7,943 nucleotides of DNA from JACQFK01 sp964604905 (GCA_964604905.1 CAZSCC010000507.1:1-7943); one strand, 5' to 3'. Shown: positions 1 to 6,165, counted from the first letter of the stretch. Translations and numbers: made by a program. Notes: generated by a model from the letters alone, not told the origin.

Positions 1-259
1 CCGGCCAGTCGGGATCGAGCGTGCGGACCAACGCCTCCGGACGCTCCCCTACATGGATGAAGCCCGCGATCTCCTGCCCGTCGCGGGCGACGATGAAGCC
101 CCGGGGATCGAACGCCTCGACCGCCGTCCTCTTCCTGACCACCCGGCTCAGGAACAGGTCCTCCGTAACCGGGAAGAAATTCCTCTTCTGGGCGAAGACG
201 CGGTTCCAGAAATGGACCACGGGGGCGAGGAGCCCGGGCCTCCACGACTCGTACTTCAC
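1..259 (-). CDS. GNAT-family N-acetyltransferase, N-terminal part (runs off the window)
   Basis: This is an open minus-strand frame of 86 codons that starts with GTG at 259 and continues past position 1. The GTG overlaps the TGA of the upstream M16-like gene in a GTGA arrangement, which supports this start and suggests translational coupling; no clear Shine-Dalgarno is seen. The translated start (VKYESWRPG, then VVHFWNRVF, then a segment ending FDPRGFIVARDGQEIAGFIHVGE) has the layout of a GNAT N-terminus. It shows a first strand, the helix with the 'LWNR'-type motif, a variable helix pair, and the beta2-beta3 hairpin with 'GFIVARDG..IAGFI'. GNAT enzymes transfer acetyl from acetyl-CoA to an amine. 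The acetyl-CoA binding motif (Q/RxxGxG/A) would lie beyond the window edge, so activity and substrate cannot be judged. The gene was read by translating the reverse complement by hand. Confidence 0.72.
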   Translation of the reverse strand, partial: MKYESWRPGLLAPVVHFWNRVFAQKRNFFPVTEDLFLSRVVRKRTAVEAFDPRGFIVARDGQEIAGFIHVGERPEALVRTLDPDWP

Positions 260-1527
260 GTGCGGCTGAGGAAGAACAGCGTGTCGGGCCTCACCCGCGC
301 CGCCACGCGCGCCACGTCCTCGCGGGTCACTTTCTCGACGCCCGCGATGATCTGGTCGGCGGTCATGGCGTGGCCGTTCAGGTCCATCTCGAGGAACGCA
401 CCGATCTTCCCCGACGGGCTGTCCTCGCGCGAGCGGACGCGGTCGGTGATCATGAGCCGGGTCTTCGCCCACTCGTCGTCCGAGATCTTCCCGGCGGCCA
501 GCTCGGCCATCTGGGCCTTGATGACCTCCACGCAGCGCGCGTACTTCGAGGGATCGATCCCCGCCGTCACGAAAAGCAGCCCCTTGGTGTGGTCCAGGGA
601 GGAGTGGGTCGCGTAGGCGAGGGCCTCCTTCTCTCGGACGTTCACGAAGAGCTTGGAGTGCGGGAAGGCTCCCAGAAGGCCGTTGTACATCACGAGCGGA
701 AAGGTCTCGGGGTGGCCCCACGTGATCCCCGTCCGGCAGCCGAGCACGACCTTTCCCTGCTCGATGTCCAGTTTCTCCACGTGCTCGCGGAGGCCGTTCG
801 CGGCCTCCCGGATCACGGTGGCCGGAGGCACCCTGACGGCGCGGCGCTTGAAGCGGAAGGTCTTCTTCGCCACCGCCGCCACGCGTCTGGGCTCCACGTC
901 CCCCACCACGAACAGGTCGACCGGCGACTCCGCCAGCACCTTCTGATGCAGCTTCGACAGGTCCTTGGGCGTGATCGGCCCGATGTCCTCGAGCCTCCCG
1001 TACTCGTAGAGGCTGTACGGTTCGCCCTTGCACATTTCCTGGATGCACCGCTCGTAGGCGTAGCTCATCCGGTCGTTGATCATCCCCTCGATCAGCCTCT
1101 TCAGGTTCTCCTTCTCCTGCTCCACCCACGCGGGATGGAGCGTGCCCTTGACCCGCACCGGCTGCGAGAGGATCCTCCAGAGGAAACTCATGGACTTCTC
1201 GAGCGCGTGGATCTTCTTGGGAGCGAAGCGGTCGTTCACCGTCTCGAACCGGAAGGCCATGACATGGCGCTCGCCGATCTTGACGACGTCCGCCCCCATC
1301 GACGCCCCGTAGAGATCCTCCAGGTACATGACGACCCGGCGCATGTCCGGAAGCCCCTTGCAGCCCCGGCGGAGCACGGACGGAAGCAGCGCGATCTGCG
1401 TCGCCCGATCCCCCAGCGGCTGGTGGACGTAGAGCGCGAGCCCGATCGTCTTGAACTTCTTCGTCGGGTGGACGAGCACCCGGAATCCGCGCGCGGGCTC
1501 GAACGCTTCGAAGTCGGCAAGCATCAT
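256..1527 (-). CDS. M16-family peptidase homologue, YmfF-like, without the zinc-binding motif
   Basis: The product has 423 aa, the usual length of Bacillus YmfF-type M16 proteins. The N-terminus has the YmfF-like run 'VHPTKKFKTIGLALYVHQPL' (19-38) followed by 'ALLPSVLRRGC' (46-56), where an active M16 enzyme carries HxxEH. No HxxEH is present, so zinc catalysis is not expected. The second half keeps the Arg-Tyr pair of the M16 substrate-binding subunit in 'VREKEALAYA' (R298, Y305). In this family a zinc-less R/Y subunit normally pairs with an HxxEH subunit (YmfF with YmfH in Bacillus); no such partner gene is in the window. The ATG at 1527 overlaps the mutL stop as ATGA and has GGAAAGG 11 bases upstream. 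A longer frame opens at 1593, but its extra 22 residues are Pro/Arg-rich and lie inside mutL. It is probably cytoplasmic, as no signal peptide is seen. The family call is firm; the biological role is open. Confidence 0.85.
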   Translation of the reverse strand: MMLADFEAFEPARGFRVLVHPTKKFKTIGLALYVHQPLGDRATQIALLPSVLRRGCKGLPDMRRVVMYLEDLYGASMGADVVKIGERHVMAFRFETVNDRFAPKKIHALEKSMSFLWRILSQPVRVKGTLHPAWVEQEKENLKRLIEGMINDRMSYAYERCIQEMCKGEPYSLYEYGRLEDIGPITPKDLSKLHQKVLAESPVDLFVVGDVEPRRVAAVAKKTFRFKRRAVRVPPATVIREAANGLREHVEKLDIEQGKVVLGCRTGITWGHPETFPLVMYNGLLGAFPHSKLFVNVREKEALAYATHSSLDHTKGLLFVTAGIDPSKYARCVEVIKAQMAELAAGKISDDEWAKTRLMITDRVRSREDSPSGKIGAFLEMDLNGHAMTADQIIAGVEKVTREDVARVAARVRPDTLFFLSRT

Positions 1528-3194
1528 CGATGGAAGAACCTTTCCAAGTCCTCGAGGGTCAGGCGGATCCCGGTGGGGCGGCCGTGGGCGCAACTCGAGG
1601 AGAAGTCGAGCCCTTCCGCATCCAGGAGGAGCCGAGCGATCTCCTCCTCCGCAAGCTTCCGTCCGAACTTGACCGCGGCGCGACAGGCCATGAACTCGAG
1701 CGCTCGATCCATCATCGGGACCCCCGGGTCGGCATCCTCCGCCAACTCCAGGAAGTCCATGAGGAGCGTCACCGGGTCGTGTTCGGCCACGAGGGCCGGG
1801 ACGGCCCGGACCGCGACCTCGTGGGGGCCGACATCCTCGACCTCCAGCCCGAACGACTCGAGGAGTTCCCGCTGGTCGTCGAGCCGCGCGCGTCGCTCCT
1901 TGTCGAGCCGGACCACCGCGGGGAGCAGGAGCCTCTGGCGCGCAATCGCCGCCCGGGCATACTGCTTCCGGAACTCCTCGAGCATGACCCGCTCGTGAAG
2001 CGCGTGCTGGTCGATGATGCGCAGCCCGTCCTCCACCTCCTCGACGAGGTAGCGGTTGTGGAGCTGGAAGACGCGGCGGCCGGTCGTGACCAGCGGCCGC
2101 GCGGAGGCGAGCGCGATCTGGGGCTCCTGGGTGAAGAAGTCGACGACGGCCCGGGCGGGGCCCGGCATCCGGGCCGCGCTCGGCTCGTGGGAGAGCGACT
2201 CGGGCGCCACGCGCGGATCGAGGTCGGTCCCCACCAGCTGCTCGCGCAGCGCCACCGCGATCCGGTCGTGCAGCTTCCAGACGCTCCGGAAGCGGACCTC
2301 GATCTTGGTCGGGTGGACGTTGACGTCCACCTCGTCCGCCGGCAGATTGAGGAAGAGGAACGCGACCGGATACCGCCCGTGCGGAATCATCTCCCGGTAC
2401 GCCTCGTTCACGGCGCGGAGCAGCACCCGGTCACGGATGTACCGGCCGTTGAGGAAGAAGTAGATCCCCTTGGCGCTGATCTTCGAGAACTGGGGCGGCG
2501 CAAAATAGGCGTGGAACTCCCTGGTTTCGACCTCCTTGAGCGCCCCCGCCACGTCGTCGCCGAAGAAGACGGCGATCCGCCCGCGCCGGTCGGCGGACGG
2601 GAGGGCGTGCCGGAGTTGACCGTCCACGTGCAGGTCGAACCGGACCTCCGGATGGGCGACGGCGAAGCGCGCGACCGACTCGGACACGTGCTCGTTCTCG
2701 ATCTCGACCGACCGCATGAAACGGCGGCGCACGGGCACGTTCTGGAAGAGGTTCCGCACCTCGATCACGGTGCCGGGCGCGGCGGCTCCCGGCCGGACCT
2801 CGGAGGACTCTCCGTTCTCGACCAGGATCTCGACCCCCTCCCCACCCCTCATCCGACTGGTCAGGAGGACCCGCGCGACCGCCCCGATGGACGCGAGCGC
2901 CTCCCCCCGGAACCCGAAGGTGGAGACCCTGAAGAGGTCGTCGGCGGTGGAAAGCTTGCTCGTCGCGTGGGCGGCAAAGGCGAGGGGAAGGTCCTCCGCA
3001 GCGATGCCTCCCCCATTGTCGCTGACGCGGATCAGCTTCCGACCCCCCTCCTCGACGTCGATGCGAATCTCGGTCGCCCCGGCATCGAGGGCGTTCTCGA
3101 CCAGTTCCTTGACGACGCTGGCCGGCCGTTCGATGACCTCTCCCGCCGCGATCTTGTTGACCACGTCGGTCGAGAGGACCTGGATCCTCGCCAT
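1524..3194 (-). CDS. mutL: DNA mismatch repair protein MutL (endonuclease type)
   Basis: MutL couples mismatch recognition by MutS to strand removal. The 556-aa product has a complete GHKL ATPase domain: 'VVKELVENALDAGAT' with the catalytic Glu at 30 and Mg-binding Asn at 34, 'DNGGGI' (59-64), 'HATSKL' (76-81) and 'GFRGEAL' (94-100). The second N-terminal domain ends with 'VDVNVHPTKIEVRF' (289-302). A short linker of about 60 residues leads to a C-terminal domain with the endonuclease motif DQHAxxExxxxE (395-406), ACR (503-505), CxHGRP (535-540, with Ala where Pro is usual) and a terminal FxR. 'QRLLLP' (420-425) fits the QxxLxP beta-clamp binding motif. These motifs define the nicking MutL of bacteria that lack MutH. 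The start ATG has TAAGG about 9 bases upstream. It is the first gene of a minus-strand unit and overlaps the M16-like gene by 4 bases. mutS is not in the window. Confidence 0.97.
   Translation of the reverse strand: MARIQVLSTDVVNKIAAGEVIERPASVVKELVENALDAGATEIRIDVEEGGRKLIRVSDNGGGIAAEDLPLAFAAHATSKLSTADDLFRVSTFGFRGEALASIGAVARVLLTSRMRGGEGVEILVENGESSEVRPGAAAPGTVIEVRNLFQNVPVRRRFMRSVEIENEHVSESVARFAVAHPEVRFDLHVDGQLRHALPSADRRGRIAVFFGDDVAGALKEVETREFHAYFAPPQFSKISAKGIYFFLNGRYIRDRVLLRAVNEAYREMIPHGRYPVAFLFLNLPADEVDVNVHPTKIEVRFRSVWKLHDRIAVALREQLVGTDLDPRVAPESLSHEPSAARMPGPARAVVDFFTQEPQIALASARPLVTTGRRVFQLHNRYLVEEVEDGLRIIDQHALHERVMLEEFRKQYARAAIARQRLLLPAVVRLDKERRARLDDQRELLESFGLEVEDVGPHEVAVRAVPALVAEHDPVTLLMDFLELAEDADPGVPMMDRALEFMACRAAVKFGRKLAEEEIARLLLDAEGLDFSSSCAHGRPTGIRLTLEDLERFFHR
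1539..1545 (-). promoter_or_regulatory. Ribosome binding site for the M16-like gene
   Basis: GGAAAGG on the minus strand lies 11 bases before the ATG at 1527, inside the end of mutL. Together with the ATGA overlap it favours the start at 1527 over the longer frame from 1593. Confidence 0.5.
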
Positions 3195-3248
3195 GGCCCC
3201 GTACCTTAACAGAACCCCCGGGGCACGGTCAAACGCCGCGTTACCCCC

Positions 3249-3291
3249 TGTTACGAATCATAACACCCTTATATGTGTCCTATGATGACAC
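3249..3291. promoter_or_regulatory. Two 17-bp dyads in the mutL upstream region, possible operators
   Basis: TGTTA-N7-TAACA (3249-3265) and GTGTC-N7-GACAC (3275-3291) are two dyads with perfect 5-bp arms and the same 7-bp spacing. Their centres are 26 bp apart. The second covers the spacer of the candidate mutL promoter and the first lies just downstream of its -10, where repressor sites are often found. Arms this short can arise by chance, and the two dyads do not share sequence. Confidence 0.25.
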
Positions 3292-3295
3292 GCAA
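3268..3295 (-). promoter_or_regulatory. Candidate promoter for mutL
   Basis: On the minus strand TATAAG (3273-3268, five of six matches to the -10 consensus) follows TTGCGT (3295-3290, only the TTG matching -35) with a 16-base spacer. The site sits in the only AT-rich patch of a GC-rich spacer, about 75 bases before the mutL ATG. A second possible -10, TATGAT, lies at 3262-3257 without a good -35. A TTGACC closer to the gene (about 30 bases upstream of the ATG) would make the message nearly leaderless and has a poor -10. The assignment is by eye; sigma-factor preferences in this organism are unknown. Confidence 0.3.
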
Positions 3296-3385
3296 CATGA
3301 ACCGTTGAGCCCCAAGCCTCCTCCGAAACAGCCCCCCCTGGCACGTCTCCTGCCAAACCCTCCCCGGAGCCCGTTAGGAGTTTGA

Positions 3386-3625
3386 TCCGGGGTCTCCCTT
3401 TCCCAGCACGGCCTGGAGAGCCGGATCCCTCAGATCCGGGGCCCCCGCGTGATGCGGGACAGCGATCTGGCCCACGCCTACGGCGTGATCCCCAAACGGC
3501 TCCCTGAGCAGGTCCGCCGAAACAGGAGGTGATTTCCGAGGCACTTCGCTTTCCGGCGGCCCCGTCCGGAGACCGCCCTTTCCAGCGTCGCGGGTGTCAC
3601 TGGACCCCGCGGGCGTCGTCAGATA
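3386..3625 (+). pseudogene. Decayed ORF6N-domain gene (relic)
   Basis: Translating the plus strand in the frame of position 3431 gives 'LESRIPQIRGPRVMRDSDLA' followed by 'HAYGVIPKRLPEQVRRNRR', a TGA at 3530-3532, then 'FPRHFAFRR'. This follows the ORF6N domain in order: IRGQRVMLDSDLA, YGV.TKRLNEQVRRN, then RFP.DF.F. The TGA sits where the family has the Arg before FP, one transition away from CGA. Weaker resemblance continues after it ('PETALSSVAG', then 'GPRGRRQ'), and then the frame runs into the next gene. No start codon suits the frame, since a TGA at 3383-3385 closes it upstream. ORF6N is a DNA-binding-type domain found in phage antirepressor-like proteins and in stand-alone chromosomal genes. 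The copy lacks a start, has an internal stop and has lost its C-terminal part, so it should be non-functional. Boundaries are approximate. Confidence 0.72.
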
Positions 3626-3641
3626 GTCTGTCCCTGTTCAA

Positions 3642-3648
3642 AGAGGAG
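3642..3648 (+). promoter_or_regulatory. Ribosome binding site for the exported-protein gene at 3654
   Basis: AGAGGAG ends 5 bases before the ATG at 3654 and fixes that start, which also places a signal peptide at the N-terminus. Confidence 0.6.
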
Positions 3649-3653
3649 CAGCC

Positions 3654-4640
3654 ATGAAGGTCCTGACGGCAATCCTGGTCTTGTGCGCGGCCGCGACCGC
3701 CTCCGCCGACACGGTCAAGCTCAAGAACGGCGGGTCGCTCGAAGGCATCGTGATCAAGGAGGCCGACGGCGCGGTCGTCGTCCGGCTCAAGTACGCCACG
3801 GTCACGGTCGACCGCGCCGACATCGAGTCGATCGAGAAGAAGGCCGCCGACGAGGGTCCCGCGGCCAAGCCGGCGCGCCTGGCCCGTTGGGACCGCTGCA
3901 TCGAGGTCGTGGCCGCCCGCTCCTGGGCCGCTGACCTCAGGCAGATCCCCGCCACCGTGGTCGACAAGGGCATCCTGAGAAACGTCCCGTACATGTCCCA
4001 CAAGTCCGGCCTCTACGAGTTCAACGTCTACGGCGACCCCGACGAGCCGGCGGGCCTCGAGATCGGCGTCACGGGGGATCTCCTCAAGAGCGACGCCGCG
4101 AAGAAAGAGTGCCTGGAGGTCGTGAGCGCCCTCCTCGGAGATTCGAAGGACCAGGCCGTCCTCCGTTCGCTCAACCTCGCCCCCGGCAAGAAGGAGCGCG
4201 ACGGGCTCACGATCGAGGTCACCCCCGAGACCGCCGAGGACGCCTACGGGGGATGGTGGATCTCCGTCTACGACATGAAGCTTCTCGACGAGGCCCGCGC
4301 CACCGAGGAAGAGCTCAAGAGGATCACCATCGCCGAGGACGAGATCGAGAGGGAGGAGGAGATCGAGAAGGAGCGGGCCCGGAAGGAGCTTGCGGAGCGG
4401 AAGGCGGCCTCCGCGGAGGAAAAGAAGCGGGCCGAGGAGAAGAAGAGGGCAGAGGCGAAGAAGGCTGAGCCCCAGCCCCACATCGGATTCAACCCCTACC
4501 TCTTTCAGAAGCGCGACGTGAAGCACGCACGACCGGGCCCCCGCGGCCGCGTGGGCGGCATCCGCCGCTTTTACATCCGCGGCTACCACCGTCCCAAGGT
4601 CGGGGGCTACACGCGCTTCGGCGGGGGCTTCCGCCGCTGA
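3654..4640 (+). CDS. Exported protein with LSm/SH3-like N-terminal strands, charged helix and Gly/Arg-rich tail
   Basis: The 328-aa product begins with a signal peptide (residues 1-18), probably cut after ASA; Leu just before Cys11 argues against a lipobox. Residues 19-62 ('DTVKLKNGGSLEGIVIKEAD', then 'VVVRLKYATVTVDRADIESI') are a short beta region of the kind seen in exported planctomycete and acidobacterial proteins, resembling a small beta-barrel (LSm/SH3-like). Residues 75-210 form a mixed region with no recognised motif; it includes aromatic 'GGWWISVYDM' (199-208). Residues 212-272 are a very charged Glu/Lys/Arg/Ala helix, probably a coiled coil or single alpha-helix. The tail from 290 is basic and rich in Gly, Arg and Tyr (for example 'GGYTRFGGGFRR' at the end). 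The start has a good ribosome binding site. It converges with the next gene, with 3 bases between the stop codons. The function is not known; a role at the envelope is inferred from the signal peptide only. Confidence 0.85.
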   Translation: MKVLTAILVLCAAATASADTVKLKNGGSLEGIVIKEADGAVVVRLKYATVTVDRADIESIEKKAADEGPAAKPARLARWDRCIEVVAARSWAADLRQIPATVVDKGILRNVPYMSHKSGLYEFNVYGDPDEPAGLEIGVTGDLLKSDAAKKECLEVVSALLGDSKDQAVLRSLNLAPGKKERDGLTIEVTPETAEDAYGGWWISVYDMKLLDEARATEEELKRITIAEDEIEREEEIEKERARKELAERKAASAEEKKRAEEKKRAEAKKAEPQPHIGFNPYLFQKRDVKHARPGPRGRVGGIRRFYIRGYHRPKVGGYTRFGGGFRR

Positions 4641-4643
4641 CCG

Positions 4644-5204
4644 CTACTCCAGCGTGCCCGAGAGCGTGATGAACCCGGTGTCACTCTCCCGGGCCGCGCT
4701 CCGGTCGATGCGGAAGTGGACGACCGTCCCGCCGTCGGCATAGACCCGGAGGGACCGGGCTCCCGCCAGCACGTCCCCCTGGTTCGGGAACGAACCCTGG
4801 AACTCCAGCGGGAACCCGTGAGTCGCGGACACTCCGCGCGCCGTCGTCGTGAACATCACCGTCGACCGGGCCCCCGCCCCCACGGCCGCCCGCACGGAGA
4901 TCGTCTCGATCACGAACCTCGCCCCCGCCGGCACCGGGAACGAGAGATGCGCCTCCAGCTCCTCTCCCCGGTAGACGATGGGGCCGCTCTCCTGAAGCGG
5001 AACGCGATGATCGGCCGCCACCGGGCCCGCCGGCGCGACCGGAAGGACCGCCGGGACCGTCGCAGGAACGGTCGGGTTCAGGACGCCCCGTTCGCGGGCC
5101 CGCTTCCCCTCCGTATGGCCGGAGAATGGCGAACTCACCACGAGCGATCCCACGAGGATCAGAAAGCCCACGAGCGCGAGGACGTAGCCGTTCCAGCGTC
5201 GCAT
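4644..5204 (-). CDS. Membrane-anchored protein of unknown function
   Basis: The 186-aa product has a positively charged start (MRRWNG), one hydrophobic segment (about residues 7-24, 'YVLALVGFLILVGSLVV') and no obvious cleavage site. It is therefore probably an N-terminally anchored protein facing outward. A Pro/Val/Ala-rich linker (about 41-64) leads to a domain of about 110 residues (75-186) that looks beta-rich. That domain has alternating hydrophobic stretches such as 'ARFVIETISVRAAV' and 'VVHFRIDRSA' and no cysteines, and its layout resembles a jelly-roll or Ig-like fold. I do not recognise the family. The ATG at 5204 is chosen because AAGGAGAGGG lies just before it; a TTG at 5219 would extend the frame by five residues through that site. 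The gene is convergent with the exported-protein gene. It lies downstream of the HisJ-like gene, from which it is separated by the inverted-repeat element. Confidence 0.75.
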   Translation of the reverse strand: MRRWNGYVLALVGFLILVGSLVVSSPFSGHTEGKRARERGVLNPTVPATVPAVLPVAPAGPVAADHRVPLQESGPIVYRGEELEAHLSFPVPAGARFVIETISVRAAVGAGARSTVMFTTTARGVSATHGFPLEFQGSFPNQGDVLAGARSLRVYADGGTVVHFRIDRSAARESDTGFITLSGTLE

Positions 5205-5206
5205 AT

Positions 5207-5216
5207 CCCTCTCCTT
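5207..5216 (-). promoter_or_regulatory. Ribosome binding site deciding the start at 5204
   Basis: AAGGAGAGGG on the minus strand ends 2 bases before the ATG at 5204, and its GGAG core is about 6 bases away. It would be coding if translation began at the TTG at 5219, so it supports the ATG. Confidence 0.6.
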
Positions 5217-5258
5217 CAAAGTCTCTCCTTCGAACGACCGAGAGGGCGCCCGGTTGGG

Positions 5259-5280
5259 CTAGCAGGGTGCTGAAAAACTC
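5259..5280 (+). repeat. Left terminal inverted repeat
   Basis: This 22-bp arm pairs with 5353-5374, with mismatches only at the 9th and 20th positions from the outer end. Confidence 0.8.
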
Positions 5281-5352
5281 TCTGGGAAGCATGGCGACCT
5301 TCGATTTCTTGGCGGAATCACGGTCGGACAAGTCGTCTACGGCCTTCCGAAG

Positions 5353-5374
5353 GACTTTTTCAGCAGCCTGCTAG
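5353..5374 (-). repeat. Right terminal inverted repeat
   Basis: This 22-bp arm pairs with 5259-5280. Positions 5371-5373 are at the same time the TAG stop codon of the HisJ-like gene on the minus strand. Confidence 0.8.
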
Positions 5375-6165
5375 GGGAGCGGGACGAGGTCGAACGACCG
5401 TTCGGCGTAGCGGCGGAACTGGGTGAACCCCGCGGCCTTCGCGTGGGCGACCGCCTCCGCGAACGACTCCCCGACGTGCTTCGGGTCGTGGGCGTCCGAG
5501 CCGAACGTGATCCCGATCCCCATCGCGCGCGCGGCCTGGAGCATCCGGAGACTCGGGTAGATCTCCTTTGCGGGACGGCGGAGGCCGCTCGTATTGACGT
5601 CGAGAGCCATCCCCGCGTTTGCGATCGCCTCGAGCGCGCGCCTCTCGAGGGGCTCATAGTCCTTCGTCGGCCGGTGGCCGAACTTCTTGATCACGTCCGG
5701 ATGGCCCACGATGTCGTACATCCTCGTTTCGGCGAGATTCACGATCAGTCCGTAGTACTCCCGGTAGAGCTCGTAGATGTCCTTCCGCTCGTAGAAGTGG
5801 ACGAGGTCGGGATTGTCGAAGCCCCAGGTCCCGAGATAGTGGACCGAGCCGATCACGTAGTCGAACGCGTAGCGGCCGATCACCTCCCGCACGAAGGCGT
5901 CCGTCCCGGGATGGTAGTCCGCCTCGAGGCCCAGCTTGATCTTGAGCTGAGGCACGGAGTTCCGGCAACGAAGCACCATCTCGACGTACTCCGCGTATTC
6001 GTCGATCCGCATCCGGTAATCCGGATCGTACGTGGCCGGCATCGGGCTGTGGTCAGAGAAGCCGATCTCCTCGATCCCCCGCTCGACGGCCCGGCGGGCG
6101 TACTCCTCGGGTGCCCCCACCGCGTGCTTGCAGAGGGGCGTGTGCATGTGGTAGTCGAGGATCAC
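5371..6165 (-). CDS. hisJ: Histidinol-phosphatase HisJ family protein (PHP domain)
   Basis: The 264-aa product matches the length of HisJ-type PHP phosphatases (about 265-270 aa). These cleave L-histidinol phosphate to histidinol in histidine biosynthesis, using a cluster of metal ions. The PHP metal ligands appear in order: 'DYHMHTPLCKHA' (H6, H8; also H14), 'GFSDHSP' (D38-H39), 'GLEADY' (E81), 'IGSVHYLG' (H109), 'DIVGHPD' (H155), 'NTSG' (191-194) and 'GSDAHDPKHVG' (D224, H226). The start chosen is GTG at 6165, which shares one base with the TAG of the upstream gene (TAGTG); the frame stays open to 6498 but the extension is low-complexity and lies within the neighbour. The C-terminus ends at a TAG inside the inverted-repeat element. 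No other histidine gene is nearby, so another phosphoester substrate remains possible. Confidence 0.85.
   Translation of the reverse strand: MILDYHMHTPLCKHAVGAPEEYARRAVERGIEEIGFSDHSPMPATYDPDYRMRIDEYAEYVEMVLRCRNSVPQLKIKLGLEADYHPGTDAFVREVIGRYAFDYVIGSVHYLGTWGFDNPDLVHFYERKDIYELYREYYGLIVNLAETRMYDIVGHPDVIKKFGHRPTKDYEPLERRALEAIANAGMALDVNTSGLRRPAKEIYPSLRMLQAARAMGIGITFGSDAHDPKHVGESFAEAVAHAKAAGFTQFRRYAERSFDLVPLP

Larger units (their letters stand above)
3195..3653. other. Intergenic spacer between divergent mutL and the exported-protein gene
   Basis: This 459-bp spacer separates two divergently transcribed genes. Its mutL side (about 3240-3300) is clearly AT-richer than its surroundings and holds a promoter-like patch with two dyads. 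The stretch 3300-3385 is C-rich, and nothing recognisable was found there. From 3386 to about 3625 it holds a decayed ORF6N-domain gene on the plus strand. The last 12 bases before the ATG at 3654 hold a good ribosome binding site. No tRNA or other structured RNA was recognised. Confidence 0.6.
5259..5374. mobile_element. 116-bp inverted-repeat element (MITE-like or IS remnant)
   Basis: The left end (5259-5280) begins CTAGCAGGGTGCTGAAAAAC and the right end (5353-5374), read on the minus strand, begins CTAGCAGGCTGCTGAAAAAG. The 22-bp ends match at 20 positions. Partial similarity continues inward, with GGAAG present in both arms. The interior is about 70 bp and has no transposase. Ends containing TGCTGAAAAA are familiar from bacterial insertion sequences, but I cannot name the family. 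The outer CTAG is itself a palindrome, so it may be either part of the repeat or a 4-bp target duplication. The right end touches the HisJ-like gene and contains its stop codon. The element may have been moved in trans by a full-length relative elsewhere in the genome. Confidence 0.75.

Noticed and set aside
1527..1593. Longer start for the M16-like gene at 1593
   Set aside because: The extra 22 residues are Pro/Arg-rich antisense-free overlap within mutL coding sequence; ATGA overlap and a GGAAAGG site support 1527.
370..1998. Long plus-strand open frame opposite the M16-like gene and mutL
   Set aside because: It spans two real genes on the other strand, has low-complexity composition and shows no domain.
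1530..3209. Long plus-strand open frame opposite mutL
   Set aside because: It is antisense to a certain gene and is Arg/Asp/Val/Gly-rich, as expected for the shadow of a high-GC coding strand.
3376..3390. GGAGTTTGATCCGG resembles the conserved start of 16S rRNA
   Set aside because: The match is only about a dozen bases and nothing downstream resembles rRNA; it is a chance match next to the ORF6N relic.
3421..3458. Two small hairpins (CCGGATC/GATCCGG and CCCGC/GCGGG), possible terminator
   Set aside because: No T-run follows on either strand, and both lie inside codons of the relic.
3524..3533. AGGAGGTGAT, a perfect Shine-Dalgarno sequence
   Set aside because: No ATG, GTG or TTG follows at a usable distance, and the bases are explained as codons of the ORF6N relic around its stop.
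3597..4589. 330-residue minus-strand frame opposite the exported-protein gene
   Set aside because: It is a Leu/Gly/Asp/Val-rich shadow with no domain, while the plus strand has a ribosome binding site and signal peptide.
4681..5331. Minus-strand frame reading out of the inverted-repeat element ('AMLPREFFSTLL')
   Set aside because: The FFSTLL reading is what the repeat arm gives in that frame, and the rest is a Gly/Arg/Pro-rich shadow of the anchored-protein gene.
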